Assembly: GCF_003688915.1 (NCBI RefSeq)
Contig: NZ_REFU01000001.1
Span: 2,046,001 to 2,110,000 of the forward strand
Direction: 5' to 3'
From: Rhodococcus sp. SBT000017
GTDB lineage: Bacteria; Actinomycetota; Actinomycetes; Mycobacteriales; Mycobacteriaceae
DNA length: 64,000 bases
The position numbers were made by a program, and so were the translations under genes. Each line of letters opens with the position of its first letter. The first letter of the stretch is position 1. Shown in pieces: positions 45,371 to 55,928 of this stretch. The notes beneath the pieces are model-generated. The model did no database searches. It worked only from the letters and a program-made list of their open reading frames with translations, and was not told where the DNA came from.

Positions 45371-48300
45371 CTACACCCCCACTGTTTGCTCCAACAACAC
45401 CGACCGAGATGGCTTACCGTCCAAGGATAGGATGAGATCGGCGATGAACTGCACCAATTCGACGTCGCGTACGCGCGCCGCCCCCACGCCGCCGCCTTCG
45501 ACGCGCGGCAGCGGCAACTGCACCACACCGGTGGTGGCCCGATAGGCAGCGCTCGGGTAGAGCCGCTTGAGGCGGATCTGCTTGGAGTCGGGCAGGTCCA
45601 TCGGAGCCAGCTTCACCTGTGTTCCGGCAACATTGACGTCGGTCAGGCCGTATTCCTTCGCGATAAGCCGCAGCTTGGCGATGGAGACCAGGCGGCCGAC
45701 CTCCTCGGGCAGCGGACCGTATCGGTCGACGAGTTCTTCGATGACCGCGTCGATGCCCTCGGAATCGGCTGCCGCAGCGAGCTTTCGGTAACCCTCGAGG
45801 CGCAACCGATCGCTGGTGACGTAGTCCGGTGGGATGTTGGCGTCGACGGGAAGGTCGATGCGCACTTCCTTGGGGGCTTCGTCGGTGGTGATGGGCTTTC
45901 CGTCGGCGGCCGCGCGGTACGCCTCGACTGCTTCACCGACGAGCCGCACGTAAAGGTCGAATCCGACGCCCGCGACGTGACCGGACTGCTCTGCTCCCAG
46001 AACGTTTCCGGCACCGCGGATTTCGAGGTCCTTCATCGCCACCGCCATACCGGCACCGAGGTCGGAGTTCTGCGAGATGGTCGCCAATCGGTCGTAGGCC
46101 GTTTCGGTGAGCGGCTTCTCGGGCGGGTACAGGAAGTACGCGTAGCCACGCTCGCGGCTACGGCCCACTCGACCGCGCAGCTGATGCAACTGGGACAGGC
46201 CGAGCGAATCGGACCGCTCCACGATCAGGGTGTTGGCGTTGGAGATGTCGAGGCCGGTCTCGATGATGGTGGTACACACCAGGACGTCGGTCTCGCGCTG
46301 CCAGAACCCTTGCACGGTGCGCTCGAGTGTTTCCTCGTTCATCTGACCGTGCGCCGTCGCCACCCTGGCCTCCGGGACCAGATCGCGAATCTTCTTGGCG
46401 GCCTTGTCGATCGAGCTGACTCGGTTGTGCACGAAGAACACCTGGCCGTCACGCAGCAGCTCACGCCTGATGGCCGCGGCGACCTGCTTGTCGTTGTACG
46501 CGCCCACGTAGGTGAGCACCGGGTGCCGCTCCTCGGGCGGAGTGAGGATGGTCGACATCTCGCGGATGCCGGCGAGGCTCATCTCGAGCGTTCGCGGAAT
46601 AGGAGTCGCAGACATCGTCAGGACGTCGACGTGGGTTCGGAGCGACTTGATGTGCTCCTTGTGCTCGACGCCGAAGCGCTGCTCCTCGTCGACGATGACC
46701 AACCCGAGGTCCTTCCAAGCGACACCGGTCTGCAACAACCGGTGCGTACCGACGACGATGTCGACCGTACCGTCGGCCAGCCCCGCCATGACCTCTTTGG
46801 ATTCGGAGCCGTGAGTGAAGCGCGAGAGCCCCTTGACGGTCACCGGGAACGACGCCATGCGAGCAGTGAAGGTCTGCAGATGCTGTTGCGCCAGAAGTGT
46901 TGTCGGCACCAGCACGGCGACCTGCTTGCCGTCCTGCACCGCCTTGAATGCGGCGCGAACCGCGATCTCGGTCTTGCCGTAGCCGACGTCACCGAGAATG
47001 ACGCGGTCCATCGGAACCGCCTTCTCCATGTCGGCCTTGACGTCGGTGATGGCCGTCATCTGGTCGACCGTCTCGGTGAATCCGAACGCATCTTCCATCT
47101 CGAGCTGCCACGGGGTGTCGGGTCCGAAGGCATGCCCGGGAGCTGCCTGACGAGCCGCGTACAGCTGCACCAGCTCGCCGGCGATCTCGCGAACTGCCTT
47201 GCGCGCCTTGCGTTTGGTGTTGGCCCAGTCGGATCCGCCGAGCTTGCTCAGAGACGGCAGCTCGCCGCCGACGTAACGCGAGAGCTGATCGAGCGAGTCC
47301 ATCGGGACGAAGAGTCGGTCTCCAGGATGGCCGCGCTTGCTGGGTGCGTACTCGACGACGAGGTATTCGCGTCGAGCACCACCGATGGTGCGTTCGACCA
47401 TCTCGACGAATCGACCGATGCCGTGCTGATCGTGCACGACGCTGTCGCCGGCGACGAGCGCGAGCGGATCGACCTGATTGCGACGCTTGGCCGGAAGCTT
47501 GCGGCCCTCCCCCGCCGCGGCGACGCGGTTACCGGTGAGATCGCTTTCGGTGACGACGACGAGCTTGGCGTCGGGGAACACCAGGCCGTCGTGCAACGAT
47601 CCACACAGGACGTTCACGATGTCGGCGACCGGGACCGCACCGGAATCGAGATGTGCCGCAGGCACTTCGGCCTCGGCGAGGCGTTCGATGATGCGGGTGG
47701 CGGTACCGGCGCCCGCGACCGAGATGACCGCACGACCACCGGTGGCGATATGGGCTCGCAGCGTGGCGAACAGGGCCGTCAGTGCTTCCTCGGACCCACG
47801 GACCTCCGGGACCGAATCGACGGCGAGTTCGACTTCTTCGCCGTTTCCGGATGCCAACGGGCTGATGGTCCACCACGGCCGACCGTGCACCTGAGCCGAC
47901 TCCCGAACCTGTCGCAGCGAACGGTAGGCCGAGGCACCGAGATCCAGTGACGCACCTTCGAGGCTGGAGGTGTCCAGGGTGGAGGTATCGAGCGGCGCAG
48001 CTCCACCGATCGATGCTGCCGTCCAGGATGCTTCGAGGAACTCCTGGCCCGTGCGTACCAGATCGGTTGCGCGCGTGCGGATTCGCTCGGGGTCGCAGAG
48101 CAATACGTGTGTACCTGCGGGGAGAGTATCGGCGAGCAACTGCAATTCACCCGGCTGCAGCAGCGGCAGCAACGCCTCCATGCCCTCGACCGGGACGCCG
48201 GCGGACAGCTTGTCGAGCATCTCGACCAACGCGGTGTCGCCGGCGTTGTCGGCTGCGAGTACCGCGGCGCGGTCGCGAACTTCCTGGGTGAGAAGCAACT

Positions 48301-49066
48301 CGCGGCACGGCGGAGCGATGACGAGATCGACCTCGTGATCGGGCAGCGAACGCTGATCGGAGACCGCGAACGCGCGAAGCTCGGTGATCTCGTCGCCCCA
48401 GAATTCCACACGCACCGGGTGATCTGCCGTCGGCGAGAAGAGGTCGAGGATGCCGCCGCGGACGGCGAACTCACCGCGCTTGCCGACCATGTCCACGCGC
48501 AGGTAGCCGAACTCGACGAGTCGATGGATCAAGCCGTCGAAGTCGATGTCCAGGCCGACCTTCAGGGTCACGGGTTCGATCTCGCCCAGACCGGGTGCCA
48601 TCGGCTGCACCAACGAGCGGACGGTGGTGACGATGACGCGCAGAGGATCGCCGTAATCGGTGTCGCCGGGGCGAGCGAGCCGGCGGAGTACGTCCAGCCG
48701 CTTGCCCACGGTGTCGGCGCTCGGTGAGAGTCGCTCGTGCGGAAGCGTCTCCCACGACGGGAACATGACAACGCCGCCGCCGAGGATCTGGCGCAGTTCG
48801 TCGGTGAGATCGTCCGCTTCACGTCCGGTGGCGGTGACGATCAACAGCTGCGTGTGCTGAGCGATCGCGGCGGCAACGAACGGGCGAACCGAGTGCGGTC
48901 CGATGAGCGTGTGCTCGGCGGTTCCGATCGCATCGGCGACGGCCACCATGGACGAATCCGTCAGCGCGACGCTGGCCAGACCCGAGAGTTGCAGCGCCGC
49001 GTCGGGAACGATCGGGGCCGGCCCGGATGGAGAAATGGCAGGCAGAGAATCGGAAGACAACAGCAA
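45371..49066 (-). CDS. mfd: Transcription-repair coupling factor Mfd
   Basis: A 1231-residue Mfd. The UvrB-like N-terminal region (about 50-380), the RNA-polymerase interaction domain with [20 protein letters not shown] (near 515), and the RecG-like ATPase with [15 protein letters not shown] (Walker A, near 660), [13 protein letters not shown] (Walker B), [13 protein letters not shown] and the TRG motif region near 900, then the TRCF domain. It displaces RNA polymerase stalled at lesions and recruits UvrA. Length is normal, and no frame breaks are seen. Followed by mazG. Confidence 0.97.
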   Translation of the reverse strand: MLLSSDSLPAISPSGPAPIVPDAALQLSGLASVALTDSSMVAVADAIGTAEHTLIGPHSVRPFVAAAIAQHTQLLIVTATGREADDLTDELRQILGGGVVMFPSWETLPHERLSPSADTVGKRLDVLRRLARPGDTDYGDPLRVIVTTVRSLVQPMAPGLGEIEPVTLKVGLDIDFDGLIHRLVEFGYLRVDMVGKRGEFAVRGGILDLFSPTADHPVRVEFWGDEITELRAFAVSDQRSLPDHEVDLVIAPPCRELLLTQEVRDRAAVLAADNAGDTALVEMLDKLSAGVPVEGMEALLPLLQPGELQLLADTLPAGTHVLLCDPERIRTRATDLVRTGQEFLEASWTAASIGGAAPLDTSTLDTSSLEGASLDLGASAYRSLRQVRESAQVHGRPWWTISPLASGNGEEVELAVDSVPEVRGSEEALTALFATLRAHIATGGRAVISVAGAGTATRIIERLAEAEVPAAHLDSGAVPVADIVNVLCGSLHDGLVFPDAKLVVVTESDLTGNRVAAAGEGRKLPAKRRNQVDPLALVAGDSVVHDQHGIGRFVEMVERTIGGARREYLVVEYAPSKRGHPGDRLFVPMDSLDQLSRYVGGELPSLSKLGGSDWANTKRKARKAVREIAGELVQLYAARQAAPGHAFGPDTPWQLEMEDAFGFTETVDQMTAITDVKADMEKAVPMDRVILGDVGYGKTEIAVRAAFKAVQDGKQVAVLVPTTLLAQQHLQTFTARMASFPVTVKGLSRFTHGSESKEVMAGLADGTVDIVVGTHRLLQTGVAWKDLGLVIVDEEQRFGVEHKEHIKSLRTHVDVLTMSATPIPRTLEMSLAGIREMSTILTPPEERHPVLTYVGAYNDKQVAAAIRRELLRDGQVFFVHNRVSSIDKAAKKIRDLVPEARVATAHGQMNEETLERTVQGFWQRETDVLVCTTIIETGLDISNANTLIVERSDSLGLSQLHQLRGRVGRSRERGYAYFLYPPEKPLTETAYDRLATISQNSDLGAGMAVAMKDLEIRGAGNVLGAEQSGHVAGVGFDLYVRLVGEAVEAYRAAADGKPITTDEAPKEVRIDLPVDANIPPDYVTSDRLRLEGYRKLAAAADSEGIDAVIEELVDRYGPLPEEVGRLVSIAKLRLIAKEYGLTDVNVAGTQVKLAPMDLPDSKQIRLKRLYPSAAYRATTGVVQLPLPRVEGGGVGAARVRDVELVQFIADLILSLDGKPSRSVLLEQTVGV

Positions 49067-49166
49067 TGCTCCTAGAAGCGATTCGAGGCGACGGCTGCTT
49101 ACGCACAGTCCTGAGCGAGTCTATGGGAGCACACCGACAGCCCGGCAGGCGGGAGACGCCGACGGA

Positions 49167-49736
49167 CTACCTCAGAGCTGCGTCCAACATCGCCGCGAGA
49201 GACTCGGCAGCAGCAGCCGAGTCGTACTCCGGGTCGTGCAGGCGCTCGGTGACGATCGCATCGATTCCCCCGCCGACGATGATGGCCAGGGTGCGCGAAT
49301 CGATGCCGGCCGTCCCGCGAGCCCGGACGGATGCGTCGATGAGGTCGGCCAACGGACGCCATCGGTCTTCCGGGGTGTGCCCCAGAGCCGAGTTGCCGAG
49401 CGCCTCGACCAACATCCGGGTGTGCGTCGGGTGATCGCGTAGGTGGCCGATCATCGCACGCACGTACGCCTCGGGTCCCTTCCGCGCGTCGACGGCCTCG
49501 ACCGCGGCAGCCACGTCCTCGACCAGCGCTGCGAGAACGAATCGATACGCCGCGTCGATCACCGCATCCTTGGTCCGAAAGTGATACAGCACAGCCGCTT
49601 TCGTGATTCCGGCACTGTCCGCGATGCGCGCGAGCGAGACCTTCGCATACCCGTGCCGGGCGACCGCGTCGATCGTGACGTCGATCAGCTGAGCGCGTCG
49701 CGCGCGCTCGACGAAGCTCGGTTCTCTCGTTGCCAC
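49167..49736 (-). CDS. TetR family regulator
   Basis: A 189-residue TetR protein. Helix-turn-helix ARHGYAKVSLARIADSAGIT and KAAVLYHFRTKDAVID (residues 23-57). It faces the hydrolase gene 49792-50772 with 55 bp between starts, where two perfect 10-bp palindromes (ACCGTACGGT, ACCGATCGGT) lie 20 bp apart centre to centre; it probably binds both and represses itself and the hydrolase. The C-terminal domain is of the common 110-residue type with an unknown ligand. Confidence 0.85.
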   Translation of the reverse strand: MATREPSFVERARRAQLIDVTIDAVARHGYAKVSLARIADSAGITKAAVLYHFRTKDAVIDAAYRFVLAALVEDVAAAVEAVDARKGPEAYVRAMIGHLRDHPTHTRMLVEALGNSALGHTPEDRWRPLADLIDASVRARGTAGIDSRTLAIIVGGGIDAIVTERLHDPEYDSAAAAESLAAMLDAALR

Positions 49737-49748
49737 GCTCGCCAGCCT

Positions 49749-49778
49749 ACCGTACGGTTGAATTACTTACCGATCGGT
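49749..49778. promoter_or_regulatory. Tandem 10-bp palindromes between TetR and hydrolase genes
   Basis: ACCGTACGGT (49749-49758) and ACCGATCGGT (49769-49778) are perfect palindromes with centres two helical turns apart. The spacing suits two TetR dimers on one face, as with QacR-like regulators. Confidence 0.65.
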
Positions 49779-49791
49779 TAGGAGATCCCGA

Positions 49792-50772
49792 ATGAACGTC
49801 CGAGCAGCGAGCACACGGCGTCGATACCTGAAGATCACCGCCGGGGCATTGACCGTCGGCGCGCTCGCCCTCGCGTTCGCACTCCGGTCGCCCTCACCGG
49901 TCGGCCACTGGAACAGCGCAGCGAGCGAGGACAGATTCCTCGCCGCCTACGACCGCGCGTTCGAAGATCTACCGAATCCTGCGGAGACGCTCGACATCAG
50001 AACCGACTACGGCGTCGTCCGCGTGTATCGGTTCGATGGCACGGGAACCTCCACCCACCCGCTGCTCCTTCTGCCGGGCCGTTCCTCGGGCACGCCGGTT
50101 TGGGCGGCCAACCTGCCCGGCCTGCTGACCATCGGTGACGTCTACACCGTCGACCTGCTCGGCGAGCCGGGACGGAGCATCCAGGAACGGCCGATCTCCA
50201 GCGACGAGGACCAGGCTGCGTGGCTCGACCAGACACTCGAGGCGCTACCCGCCGATCAGGTCCATCTCGTCGGGCTGTCGATCGGCGGGTGGACCGCGAC
50301 GAACCTGGCGGTGCACGACAGCACCCACCTGGCCACTCTCACTCTGATAGACCCGGCCCAGACCTTCGCCGACATTCCCTGGGGCACTGCGATTCGCGCC
50401 CTACCGGCGGCCGTGCCGTGGCTTCCGAAATCCTGGCGGGACAGCTTCAACTCCTATACCGCAGGCGACGCGGAGGTCCAGGACGTTCCTATCGCAGACA
50501 TGATCGAAGCCGGTATGCAGGGCTACTCGCTGAAACTGCCGCAGCCCACGCGCATCACCGACAAGGAACTCGCGACACTCGACGTGCCCGTGCTGGCAAT
50601 CATCGCGGGCAGGTCGGTGATGCACGACGCCGAGGAAGCCGCCACCACGGCCGAGAGAACTCTGCCCGATGGGACAGTCCATCTCTATCCCGACGCCTCA
50701 CATGCGATCAACGGTGAATACCCGGATCGACTGCGCGACGACGTAGCGGCTTTCGTTGCGAAGAACTCGTGA
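49792..50772 (+). CDS. Membrane-anchored alpha/beta hydrolase
   Basis: A 326-residue hydrolase with an N-terminal signal or anchor (basic residues then ITAGALTVGALALAFAL, residues 18-38). The catalytic core reads LLLLPGRSSGTPVW, YTVDLLGEPGRSIQ, nucleophile HLVGLSIGGWTATN (near 163) and SHAINGEYPDRL for the His. It is a paralogue of the frameshifted hydrolase at 29955-30811 (same LLGEPGRS and a DYGvvRV N-terminal strand). AGGAG lies seven bases before the ATG. Probably a membrane-bound esterase under control of the divergent TetR. Confidence 0.83.
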   Translation: MNVRAASTRRRYLKITAGALTVGALALAFALRSPSPVGHWNSAASEDRFLAAYDRAFEDLPNPAETLDIRTDYGVVRVYRFDGTGTSTHPLLLLPGRSSGTPVWAANLPGLLTIGDVYTVDLLGEPGRSIQERPISSDEDQAAWLDQTLEALPADQVHLVGLSIGGWTATNLAVHDSTHLATLTLIDPAQTFADIPWGTAIRALPAAVPWLPKSWRDSFNSYTAGDAEVQDVPIADMIEAGMQGYSLKLPQPTRITDKELATLDVPVLAIIAGRSVMHDAEEAATTAERTLPDGTVHLYPDASHAINGEYPDRLRDDVAAFVAKNS

Positions 50773-50773
50773 G

Positions 50774-51418
50774 TTACGGGCCGAAGCGGATGACTCGACG
50801 CGCTGCGAATTCGCGGAAGTAGTCCAGCTTGTTGGCGGGGACCAGAGCCGGGAGAAGGTAGTACCAGAGACGCTCCATGCGCGACGGCAGTTCCTCGGTG
50901 GTGGAGGTGGCAACCGCAACCATGTGCACGCCGGCCAGGATCTCGAGCACGAGCGAACCGATGGTGCGCGAGTCCGAGTTGGGGTCGATGTCGCCTTGCG
51001 CGATGGCCTTGGCGGCGAGCTTGTCGAACGAGTCGCTCCACCCGGCCATGACGTTGCCCTCGGTGCCGCGGTAATCGCCGATCTGATGGCTCAGCCGGAG
51101 CATGGCCGAGACCATGGGATCGCTGACCGAAAGGTCGACGACGATGTAGGAGATGCCGATCGCCGCCTCGAGTGCGGGGATGCGACCGTCGTTGAACTGC
51201 ATGCACGCAGTGGTCAGCCGAGCATTGCCCTCGTCGATGACCGCACGTGCGAGTTCTTCCTTGGAACCGAAGTGGAAGTACAGAGCGCCTTTGGTGACCT
51301 GCGACTGAGAGATGATTTCGCTGAGACTCGCGTTCGCGTACCCCAGGCGCAGAAATACGTTCGCTGCGCCCGCGAGCACGGTGTCGCGGGTTATTTCAGC
51401 GCGGGCCTGCCTGACCAT
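50774..51418 (-). CDS. TetR family regulator, gamma-butyrolactone-receptor (ScbR/ArpA) type
   Basis: A 214-residue TetR regulator whose N-terminal domain fits the ScbR/ArpA group: MVRQARAEITRDTVLAGAAN, then VFLRLGYANASLSEIISQSQ and VTKGALYFHFGSKEELARAV. The C-terminal pocket is of similar length and contains the LRLSHQIGD and WSDSFDKLAAKA stretches that resemble the group. In Streptomyces these proteins sense gamma-butyrolactone signals; in Rhodococcus the ligand may differ. No AfsA/ScbA synthase gene is in this window. It is convergent with the hydrolase at 49792 (one base between stops). Confidence 0.78.
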   Translation of the reverse strand: MVRQARAEITRDTVLAGAANVFLRLGYANASLSEIISQSQVTKGALYFHFGSKEELARAVIDEGNARLTTACMQFNDGRIPALEAAIGISYIVVDLSVSDPMVSAMLRLSHQIGDYRGTEGNVMAGWSDSFDKLAAKAIAQGDIDPNSDSRTIGSLVLEILAGVHMVAVATSTTEELPSRMERLWYYLLPALVPANKLDYFREFAARRVIRFGP

Positions 51419-51558
51419 GGGATCCGCCTTCGCAATTCTGAACTGCCACTGCGCAAATTACGCCCGAACGGTACCACTGACTTGCTTTACGTCTCGTGCC
51501 AACATGCATCGGTCCGATCGAGCCTTACGCCGTGTGTGACACAGCTCTCATGACCGAC

Positions 51559-51581
51559 AAAGGGGACGATACCCCCTCTTT
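51559..51581 (-). terminator. Possible terminator after TetR gene 51608-52246
   Basis: On the minus strand AAAGAGGGGG, loop TATCGT, CCCCTTT forms a stem with a bulge about 27 bp after the stop of the TetR gene. No T-run beyond TTT. Confidence 0.35.
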
Positions 51582-51607
51582 AACCGCGAAGAGACGAAAC
51601 CGAGTTC

Positions 51608-52246
51608 TCATTCCTCGGTCAATCGAGGGTCGGCCTCCAGATTCGTCAGCCCGTTCCAGCACAGGTTGACCACATGCGCCGCAACCACTTCTTTAGACGG
51701 TGTCCGCACGTCGAGCCACCACTGCGCCGTCATCGACACCATTCCGACCAGCGCCTGGGCATACATCGGCGCGAACTCGGGATCGAGTCCGCGGCGTGAG
51801 AAATCCCCGGCCAGCATGTGCCCGACGCGACCGATGGCCTCGTTGAGCAACGACGAGTACTTGCCGTCCTCGGCAGCCGCAGGGGAATCGCGCACGAGAA
51901 TGCGGAAACCGTCGGTGCGGTCCTCGATGTAGGTGAGCAGTGCAAGTGCGACGCGTTCGACGCGAATCCGCGAGCGATTGAGGTCGAGTGATTTGGTGAT
52001 CATGCCGAGAAGCGTCGACATCTCCCGATCGACGATGACGGCGTAGAGACCTTCCTTACCGCCGAAATGCTCGTAGACGACCGGCTTGGACACGTTCGCT
52101 CGTCCGGCGATCTCCTCGACCGACGCGGCCTCGTACCCGCGTTCGGCGAACAGCGTGCGCCCCACCTCGATCAACTGCTCGCGCCGCTGCGTCCCTGTCA
52201 TTCGGACTCGAGGTGAGCGTTCCTGCTCCGAGGCTGCGCCTGTCAT
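51608..52246 (-). CDS. TetR family regulator
   Basis: A 212-residue TetR protein. The helix-turn-helix is at residues 22-66: LFAERGYEAASVEEIAGRAN and VSKPVVYEHFGGKEGLYAVI. The effector domain has hydrophobic helices (MYAQALVGMVSMTAQWW) usual for lipophilic-ligand regulators. The upstream region (52247-52340) includes no clear palindrome, so its target is not evident. It lies between another TetR gene and a repeat/tRNA-Gln region. Its strand and position suggest no operon partner. Confidence 0.83.
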   Translation of the reverse strand: MTGAASEQERSPRVRMTGTQRREQLIEVGRTLFAERGYEAASVEEIAGRANVSKPVVYEHFGGKEGLYAVIVDREMSTLLGMITKSLDLNRSRIRVERVALALLTYIEDRTDGFRILVRDSPAAAEDGKYSSLLNEAIGRVGHMLAGDFSRRGLDPEFAPMYAQALVGMVSMTAQWWLDVRTPSKEVVAAHVVNLCWNGLTNLEADPRLTEE

Positions 52247-52340
52247 CGAAAACCGCTCCCGTTACCGACCCTGCATTTTCGACGCCGGAATCGACGCCTC
52301 CCCCACACTAACGATGTCCGATCCATCCGTTTGTCCCTGC

Positions 52341-52405
52341 GGGAGTGGAGCCTGCAGGACGACCCGGAGGGCGGGAGTGGAGCCTGCAGGAACGACCCGG
52401 AGGGC
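52341..52405 (+). repeat. Two tandem copies of a dispersed 32-33-bp repeat
   Basis: Unit GGGAGTGGAGCCTGCAGG followed by (A)ACGACCCGGAGGGC occurs at 52341-52372 and 52373-52405, differing by one inserted A. Diverged copies occur at 55111-55140 (inverted) and 58488-58520. Confidence 0.75.
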
Positions 52406-52532
52406 GGAATCTTCATCGCGGTTCGACTCACCACCACCTCGCGTGCGAGGATCGTTGCGCTCAGTGGGAGCGCAGCGGCAAACGAATGAGTCGTTCGATT
52501 CGTCGGCCACTGGCGAGACCGCTGGCCGTTTA

Positions 52533-52603
52533 TCCGCCGTGGTGTAATGGCAGCACCTCTGATTTTGGTTCAGATAGTTCAGGTTCGAGTCCTGGCGGCG
52601 GAG
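52533..52603 (+). tRNA. tRNA-Gln (anticodon UUG)
   Basis: Acceptor TCCGCCG/CGGCGGA, D arm with GTGTAATGGCAGCAC, anticodon stem TCTGA/TCAGA with loop TTTTGGT (anticodon UUG), T arm TCAGG-TTCGAGT-CCTGG, discriminator G. CCA is not encoded. It precedes glmU, the usual order in mycolic-acid actinobacteria. Confidence 0.95.
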
Positions 52604-52655
52604 CGAGCAACATCATTCGTGCATACCGTCTTCGCGTTACCGCCTGAGGAGCTCA

Positions 52656-54128
52656 ATGCCTGTGCAGACCGCCGTGGTCGTTCTCGCTGCGGGTGCAGGT
52701 ACCCGAATGCGGTCGAAGACTCCGAAAGTTCTGCATCCCCTCGCCGGCCGCACCATGCTCGCGCATGCCCTCCACGCGGCCGCCGACCTGGGTCCCGACC
52801 ACCTGGTGACCGTCGTCGGACACGATCGCGAACGAGTGACCGAGGCCGTCCAGGACCTCGCGGCCACCTTCGGGCGCACGATTCACACCGCAGTCCAGGA
52901 TCGCCAGCTCGGCACCGGACATGCCGTCCAGTGCGGCCTGGCCGCCCTGCCCGACGACTTCGAGGGCACGATCCTCGTCACCGCCGCCGACGTGCCCCTG
53001 CTCGACGGCCACACTCTCAAAGCTCTGCTCGACGAGCACCTGAGCGCCCCCAGGCCCGCTGCCGCCACGGTGCTGACCTTCGTCCCGGACGATGCCAACG
53101 GCTACGGCCGTATCGTCCGCACCGACGACGGCGAGGTGGCCGAGATCGTCGAGCACGCCGACGCCACCCCGGCCCAGGTGCTGATCGGTGAGGTCAACTC
53201 CGGCGTCTACGCGTTCGACGCCGTGGCGCTGCGTACCGCCCTGGGCAAACTCAGCACCGCGAACGCCCAGCACGAGCTGTATCTGACCGACGTCGTCAAG
53301 ATCAGCAAGGCCGACGGCAAAGCCGTCTACGGCACCCAGCTCGCCGATCCCGATCTGGTGGTGGGCGTCAACGACCGCGTCCAGCTGGCGCACGTCACCT
53401 CCGTGTTGAACCGTCACATCGTCGAACGACACATGCGGGCAGGCGTCACCGTCGTCGATCCGTCGACCACCTGGATCGACATCGACGTCACCCTCGGCGC
53501 GGACGTCCGCATCGAACCCGGCGTCCAGCTCCACGGCAAGACCCACATCGCCGACGACGCGGTCGTCGGACCGGACTCGACCCTGCGTGACGTCGAGATC
53601 GGCGAGCGCGCGTCGGTCGTGCGCACCCACGCCGAGCAGGCCGTGATCGGACCGGATGCCACAGTCGGACCGTTCACCTACCTGCGTCCCGGCACGGTCC
53701 TGGGCGAGGGCGGCAAACTCGGTGCCTACGTGGAGACCAAGAACGCGACGATCGGCCGCAACACCAAGGTCCCGCACCTCACCTACGTCGGCGATGCCAC
53801 GATCGGCGACCACAGCAACATCGGTTGCTCCAACGTCTTCGCCAACTACGACGGCGTCAACAAGAGCCGCACGGAAATCGGATCCCATGTGCGGACCGGT
53901 TCCGACTCGACGTTCGTCGCTCCCGTTCATGTGGGCGACGGCGCTTACACCGGTGCAGGAACAGTGGTTCGGGACGATGTTCCTCCCGGCGCGCTGGCCG
54001 TCTCCGGTGGCAAGCAACGCAATATCGAAGGCTGGGTCATCGACAACAGGCCCGGAACCGAAGCTGCGAAAGCAGCGGCGCTCGCAGATCGTGATCGGCA
54101 AGAACAAAAGGACGGCGAAGAGCAGTGA
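52656..54128 (+). CDS. glmU: Bifunctional GlcNAc-1-P uridyltransferase/acetyltransferase GlmU
   Basis: A 490-residue GlmU. N-terminal uridyltransferase with [20 protein letters not shown], then AADVPLLDG; a left-handed beta-helix follows from about 260 (hexapeptide I/V/L-G-x-x-x-x repeats), with the acetyltransferase region [21 protein letters not shown] and [14 protein letters not shown]. It makes UDP-GlcNAc from glucosamine-1-P, acetyl-CoA and UTP for wall synthesis. The extended C-terminal tail is as in mycobacterial GlmU. The last bases overlap the GTG start of prs. Confidence 0.97.
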   Translation: MPVQTAVVVLAAGAGTRMRSKTPKVLHPLAGRTMLAHALHAAADLGPDHLVTVVGHDRERVTEAVQDLAATFGRTIHTAVQDRQLGTGHAVQCGLAALPDDFEGTILVTAADVPLLDGHTLKALLDEHLSAPRPAAATVLTFVPDDANGYGRIVRTDDGEVAEIVEHADATPAQVLIGEVNSGVYAFDAVALRTALGKLSTANAQHELYLTDVVKISKADGKAVYGTQLADPDLVVGVNDRVQLAHVTSVLNRHIVERHMRAGVTVVDPSTTWIDIDVTLGADVRIEPGVQLHGKTHIADDAVVGPDSTLRDVEIGERASVVRTHAEQAVIGPDATVGPFTYLRPGTVLGEGGKLGAYVETKNATIGRNTKVPHLTYVGDATIGDHSNIGCSNVFANYDGVNKSRTEIGSHVRTGSDSTFVAPVHVGDGAYTGAGTVVRDDVPPGALAVSGGKQRNIEGWVIDNRPGTEAAKAAALADRDRQEQKDGEEQ

Positions 54129-55108
54129 CCACCCCTAATTGGATCGACAACCAGAAGAACCTGATGTTGTTTTCTGGTCGAGCACATCCGGAGTTGGCCG
54201 AGCAGGTCGCCAAGGAACTCGGGATCGACGTCACCCCGCAGACCGCGCGTGACTTCGCCAACGGCGAGATCTTCGTTCGCTTCGAGGAGTCGGTCCGCGG
54301 ATCGGACGCCTTCGTGCTGCAGTCGCATCCGTTCCCGCTCAACACGTGGCTGATGGAACAGCTCATCATGATCGACGCGCTCAAGCGCGGATCGGCCAAG
54401 CGCATCACCGCGATCCTGCCGTTCTACCCGTACGCGCGTCAGGACAAGAAGCACCGGGGACGCGAGCCCATCTCCGCTCGTCTGGTCGCGGATCTGCTCA
54501 AGACCGCCGGTGCCGACCGCATCATCACCGTCGACCTGCACACCGATCAGATCCAGGGCTTCTTCGACGGCCCCGTCGATCACATGCACGCACACAGCCA
54601 GCTCGCCGATCACATCCGGGCGACCTACAGCCTCGAGCACATCACCGTGGTCTCCCCCGACTCCGGCCGCGTGCGCGTCGCCGAGAAGTGGGCCGACTCG
54701 TTCGACGGTGCGCCGCTGGCGTTCATCCACAAGACACGTGACCCGTTGGTGCCCAACCAGGTCAAGTCCAACCGCGTCGTCGGTGACGTCGAAGGCCGCA
54801 CCTGCATCCTCATCGACGACATGATCGACACCGGCGGCACCATCGCCGGTGCCGTGAAGGTGCTCAAGGAAGCCGGAGCCGGTGACGTCGTCATCGCCGC
54901 CACCCACGGAGTTCTGTCCCACCCGGCCGCCGAGCGGCTCGCGAACTGCGGTGCCAAGGAAGTCGTCGTCACCAACACCCTGCCGATCAGCGACGAGAAG
55001 CGCTTCGCAACGCTGACCGAGCTCTCGATCGCGCCGCTGCTGGCTCGCACCATCCGCGAGGTCTTCGAAAACGGCTCCGTCACAAGCTTGTTCAACGGCA
55101 GCGCATAG
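54125..55108 (+). CDS. prs: Ribose-phosphate pyrophosphokinase Prs
   Basis: A 327-residue PRPP synthetase: makes PRPP from ribose-5-P and [42 protein letters not shown], catalytic flexible loop [14 protein letters not shown], and PRPP-binding loop [20 protein letters not shown] start at 54125 shares four bases with the glmU stop (GTGA), indicating coupled translation. In Rhodococcus and mycobacteria, this pair feeds both wall precursor and nucleotide synthesis (and decaprenyl-phosphoribose for arabinan). Standard length. Confidence 0.96.
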   Translation: MTTPNWIDNQKNLMLFSGRAHPELAEQVAKELGIDVTPQTARDFANGEIFVRFEESVRGSDAFVLQSHPFPLNTWLMEQLIMIDALKRGSAKRITAILPFYPYARQDKKHRGREPISARLVADLLKTAGADRIITVDLHTDQIQGFFDGPVDHMHAHSQLADHIRATYSLEHITVVSPDSGRVRVAEKWADSFDGAPLAFIHKTRDPLVPNQVKSNRVVGDVEGRTCILIDDMIDTGGTIAGAVKVLKEAGAGDVVIAATHGVLSHPAAERLANCGAKEVVVTNTLPISDEKRFATLTELSIAPLLARTIREVFENGSVTSLFNGSA

Positions 55109-55110
55109 CC

Positions 55111-55140
55111 TTTTCGGGTCACTCCGCAGGCTCCACTGCC
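55111..55140 (-). repeat. Diverged inverted copy of the dispersed repeat, after prs
   Basis: GCAGGCTCCACT within this span is the reverse complement of the core of the unit at 52341-52405; CGGGTC matches its other end. It begins three bases after the prs stop. Confidence 0.5.
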
Positions 55141-55157
55141 GACCTTCGGGTCTGTTT
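55141..55157 (+). terminator. UUCG-loop hairpin after prs
   Basis: GACC-TTCG-GGTC stem-loop followed by TGTTT, about 33 bp after the prs stop. The tetraloop is stabilising but the stem is short. Confidence 0.35.
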
Positions 55158-55280
55158 CACTCCGCCCCGCCCACTCTCCGTCCGCTCTGCATGAACTACG
55201 TCACGTCCGTGACCGGAACCTGCAGCTCGCGAGACGGGGGTGTGCGGGGCGGGTTTCGTTGTCACCTAAGATGACTCGTC

Positions 55281-55910
55281 GTGATCGACGCAGACTCTCC
55301 CCACGGCCCGGCTGGAACTACTACGGTCAGAATTGCCCGATGGACGCCGGGCGGGTGCGTCTGGTGCGGTAGCACCGACAGCGTCGAGGACTTCCGAAAC
55401 GAGCCGCGCTGTGGTCTGTGCCGCGAGAAGGAAGCCGTCATCGACGAGGCCAAGCACTTCATCGGGATGTACGGCCTGCGGCCCCTGGGCGGCACGCTGG
55501 CGTCCGAGGACGAGGAGGAGCGCGAGTACCGCGTCACCGCTCGGGATGCGCGTGAGGTGCTCAACCGCATTCGGCTCGAGAAGCTGCCCGATCCGGCCGC
55601 TGTCCGCAAAGCCTTGCGCCCCAGGGCCGCTGCCGCGGGCAACGCACCGGCCTCCACGACGTCCGGAACGCCCGCGAAGGCACCGACGAAGAAGTCGCAG
55701 GCCGGCGTCACCGGGATCGATGCGATCGAACTGCAGTCCCGTGTGCAGAAGTTGCTCGGCCAGCTCACCTCCGTCGACGAGCAGATCAGCGCGCTCGACG
55801 GCGTACAGGGCCTGCCGGCACGTGCGCGCATGAAGGATCTCGAACGGCAGCGCACCACTGTCCTGTCGACTCTGGCCGCGCTCGAGAAGGCTCGTCGCCG
55901 CACCAACTGA
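55281..55910 (+). CDS. Hypothetical protein with a four-Cys zinc-finger-like N-terminus
   Basis: A 209-residue soluble protein. GGCVWCGSTDSVEDFRNEPR followed by CGLC places two CxxC pairs 18 residues apart (residues 26-29 and 44-47), suggesting a zinc ribbon. An acidic helix (ASEDEEEREY) and Ala/Pro-rich linker lead to a C-terminal coiled coil (VQKLLGQLTSVDEQISALD, then LERQRTTVLSTLAALEKARR). No family is recognised; it may be a small DNA- or RNA-polymerase-associated protein, which is a guess. GTG at 55281 is the first start after an in-frame stop. The next gene begins 18 bases later. Confidence 0.65.
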   Translation: MIDADSPHGPAGTTTVRIARWTPGGCVWCGSTDSVEDFRNEPRCGLCREKEAVIDEAKHFIGMYGLRPLGGTLASEDEEEREYRVTARDAREVLNRIRLEKLPDPAAVRKALRPRAAAAGNAPASTTSGTPAKAPTKKSQAGVTGIDAIELQSRVQKLLGQLTSVDEQISALDGVQGLPARARMKDLERQRTTVLSTLAALEKARRRTN

Positions 55911-55928
55911 TCCACGTAGTCTGATCGA

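Noticed and set aside
45977..47950. Plus-strand ORF of 657 codons inside mfd
   Set aside because: It is the antisense shadow of the conserved mfd gene; high GC keeps the frame open and the product has no recognisable domain.
52653..54107. Minus-strand ORF of 484 codons opposite glmU
   Set aside because: Repetitive Val/Asp/Gly-rich product produced by the antisense of glmU hexapeptide repeats.
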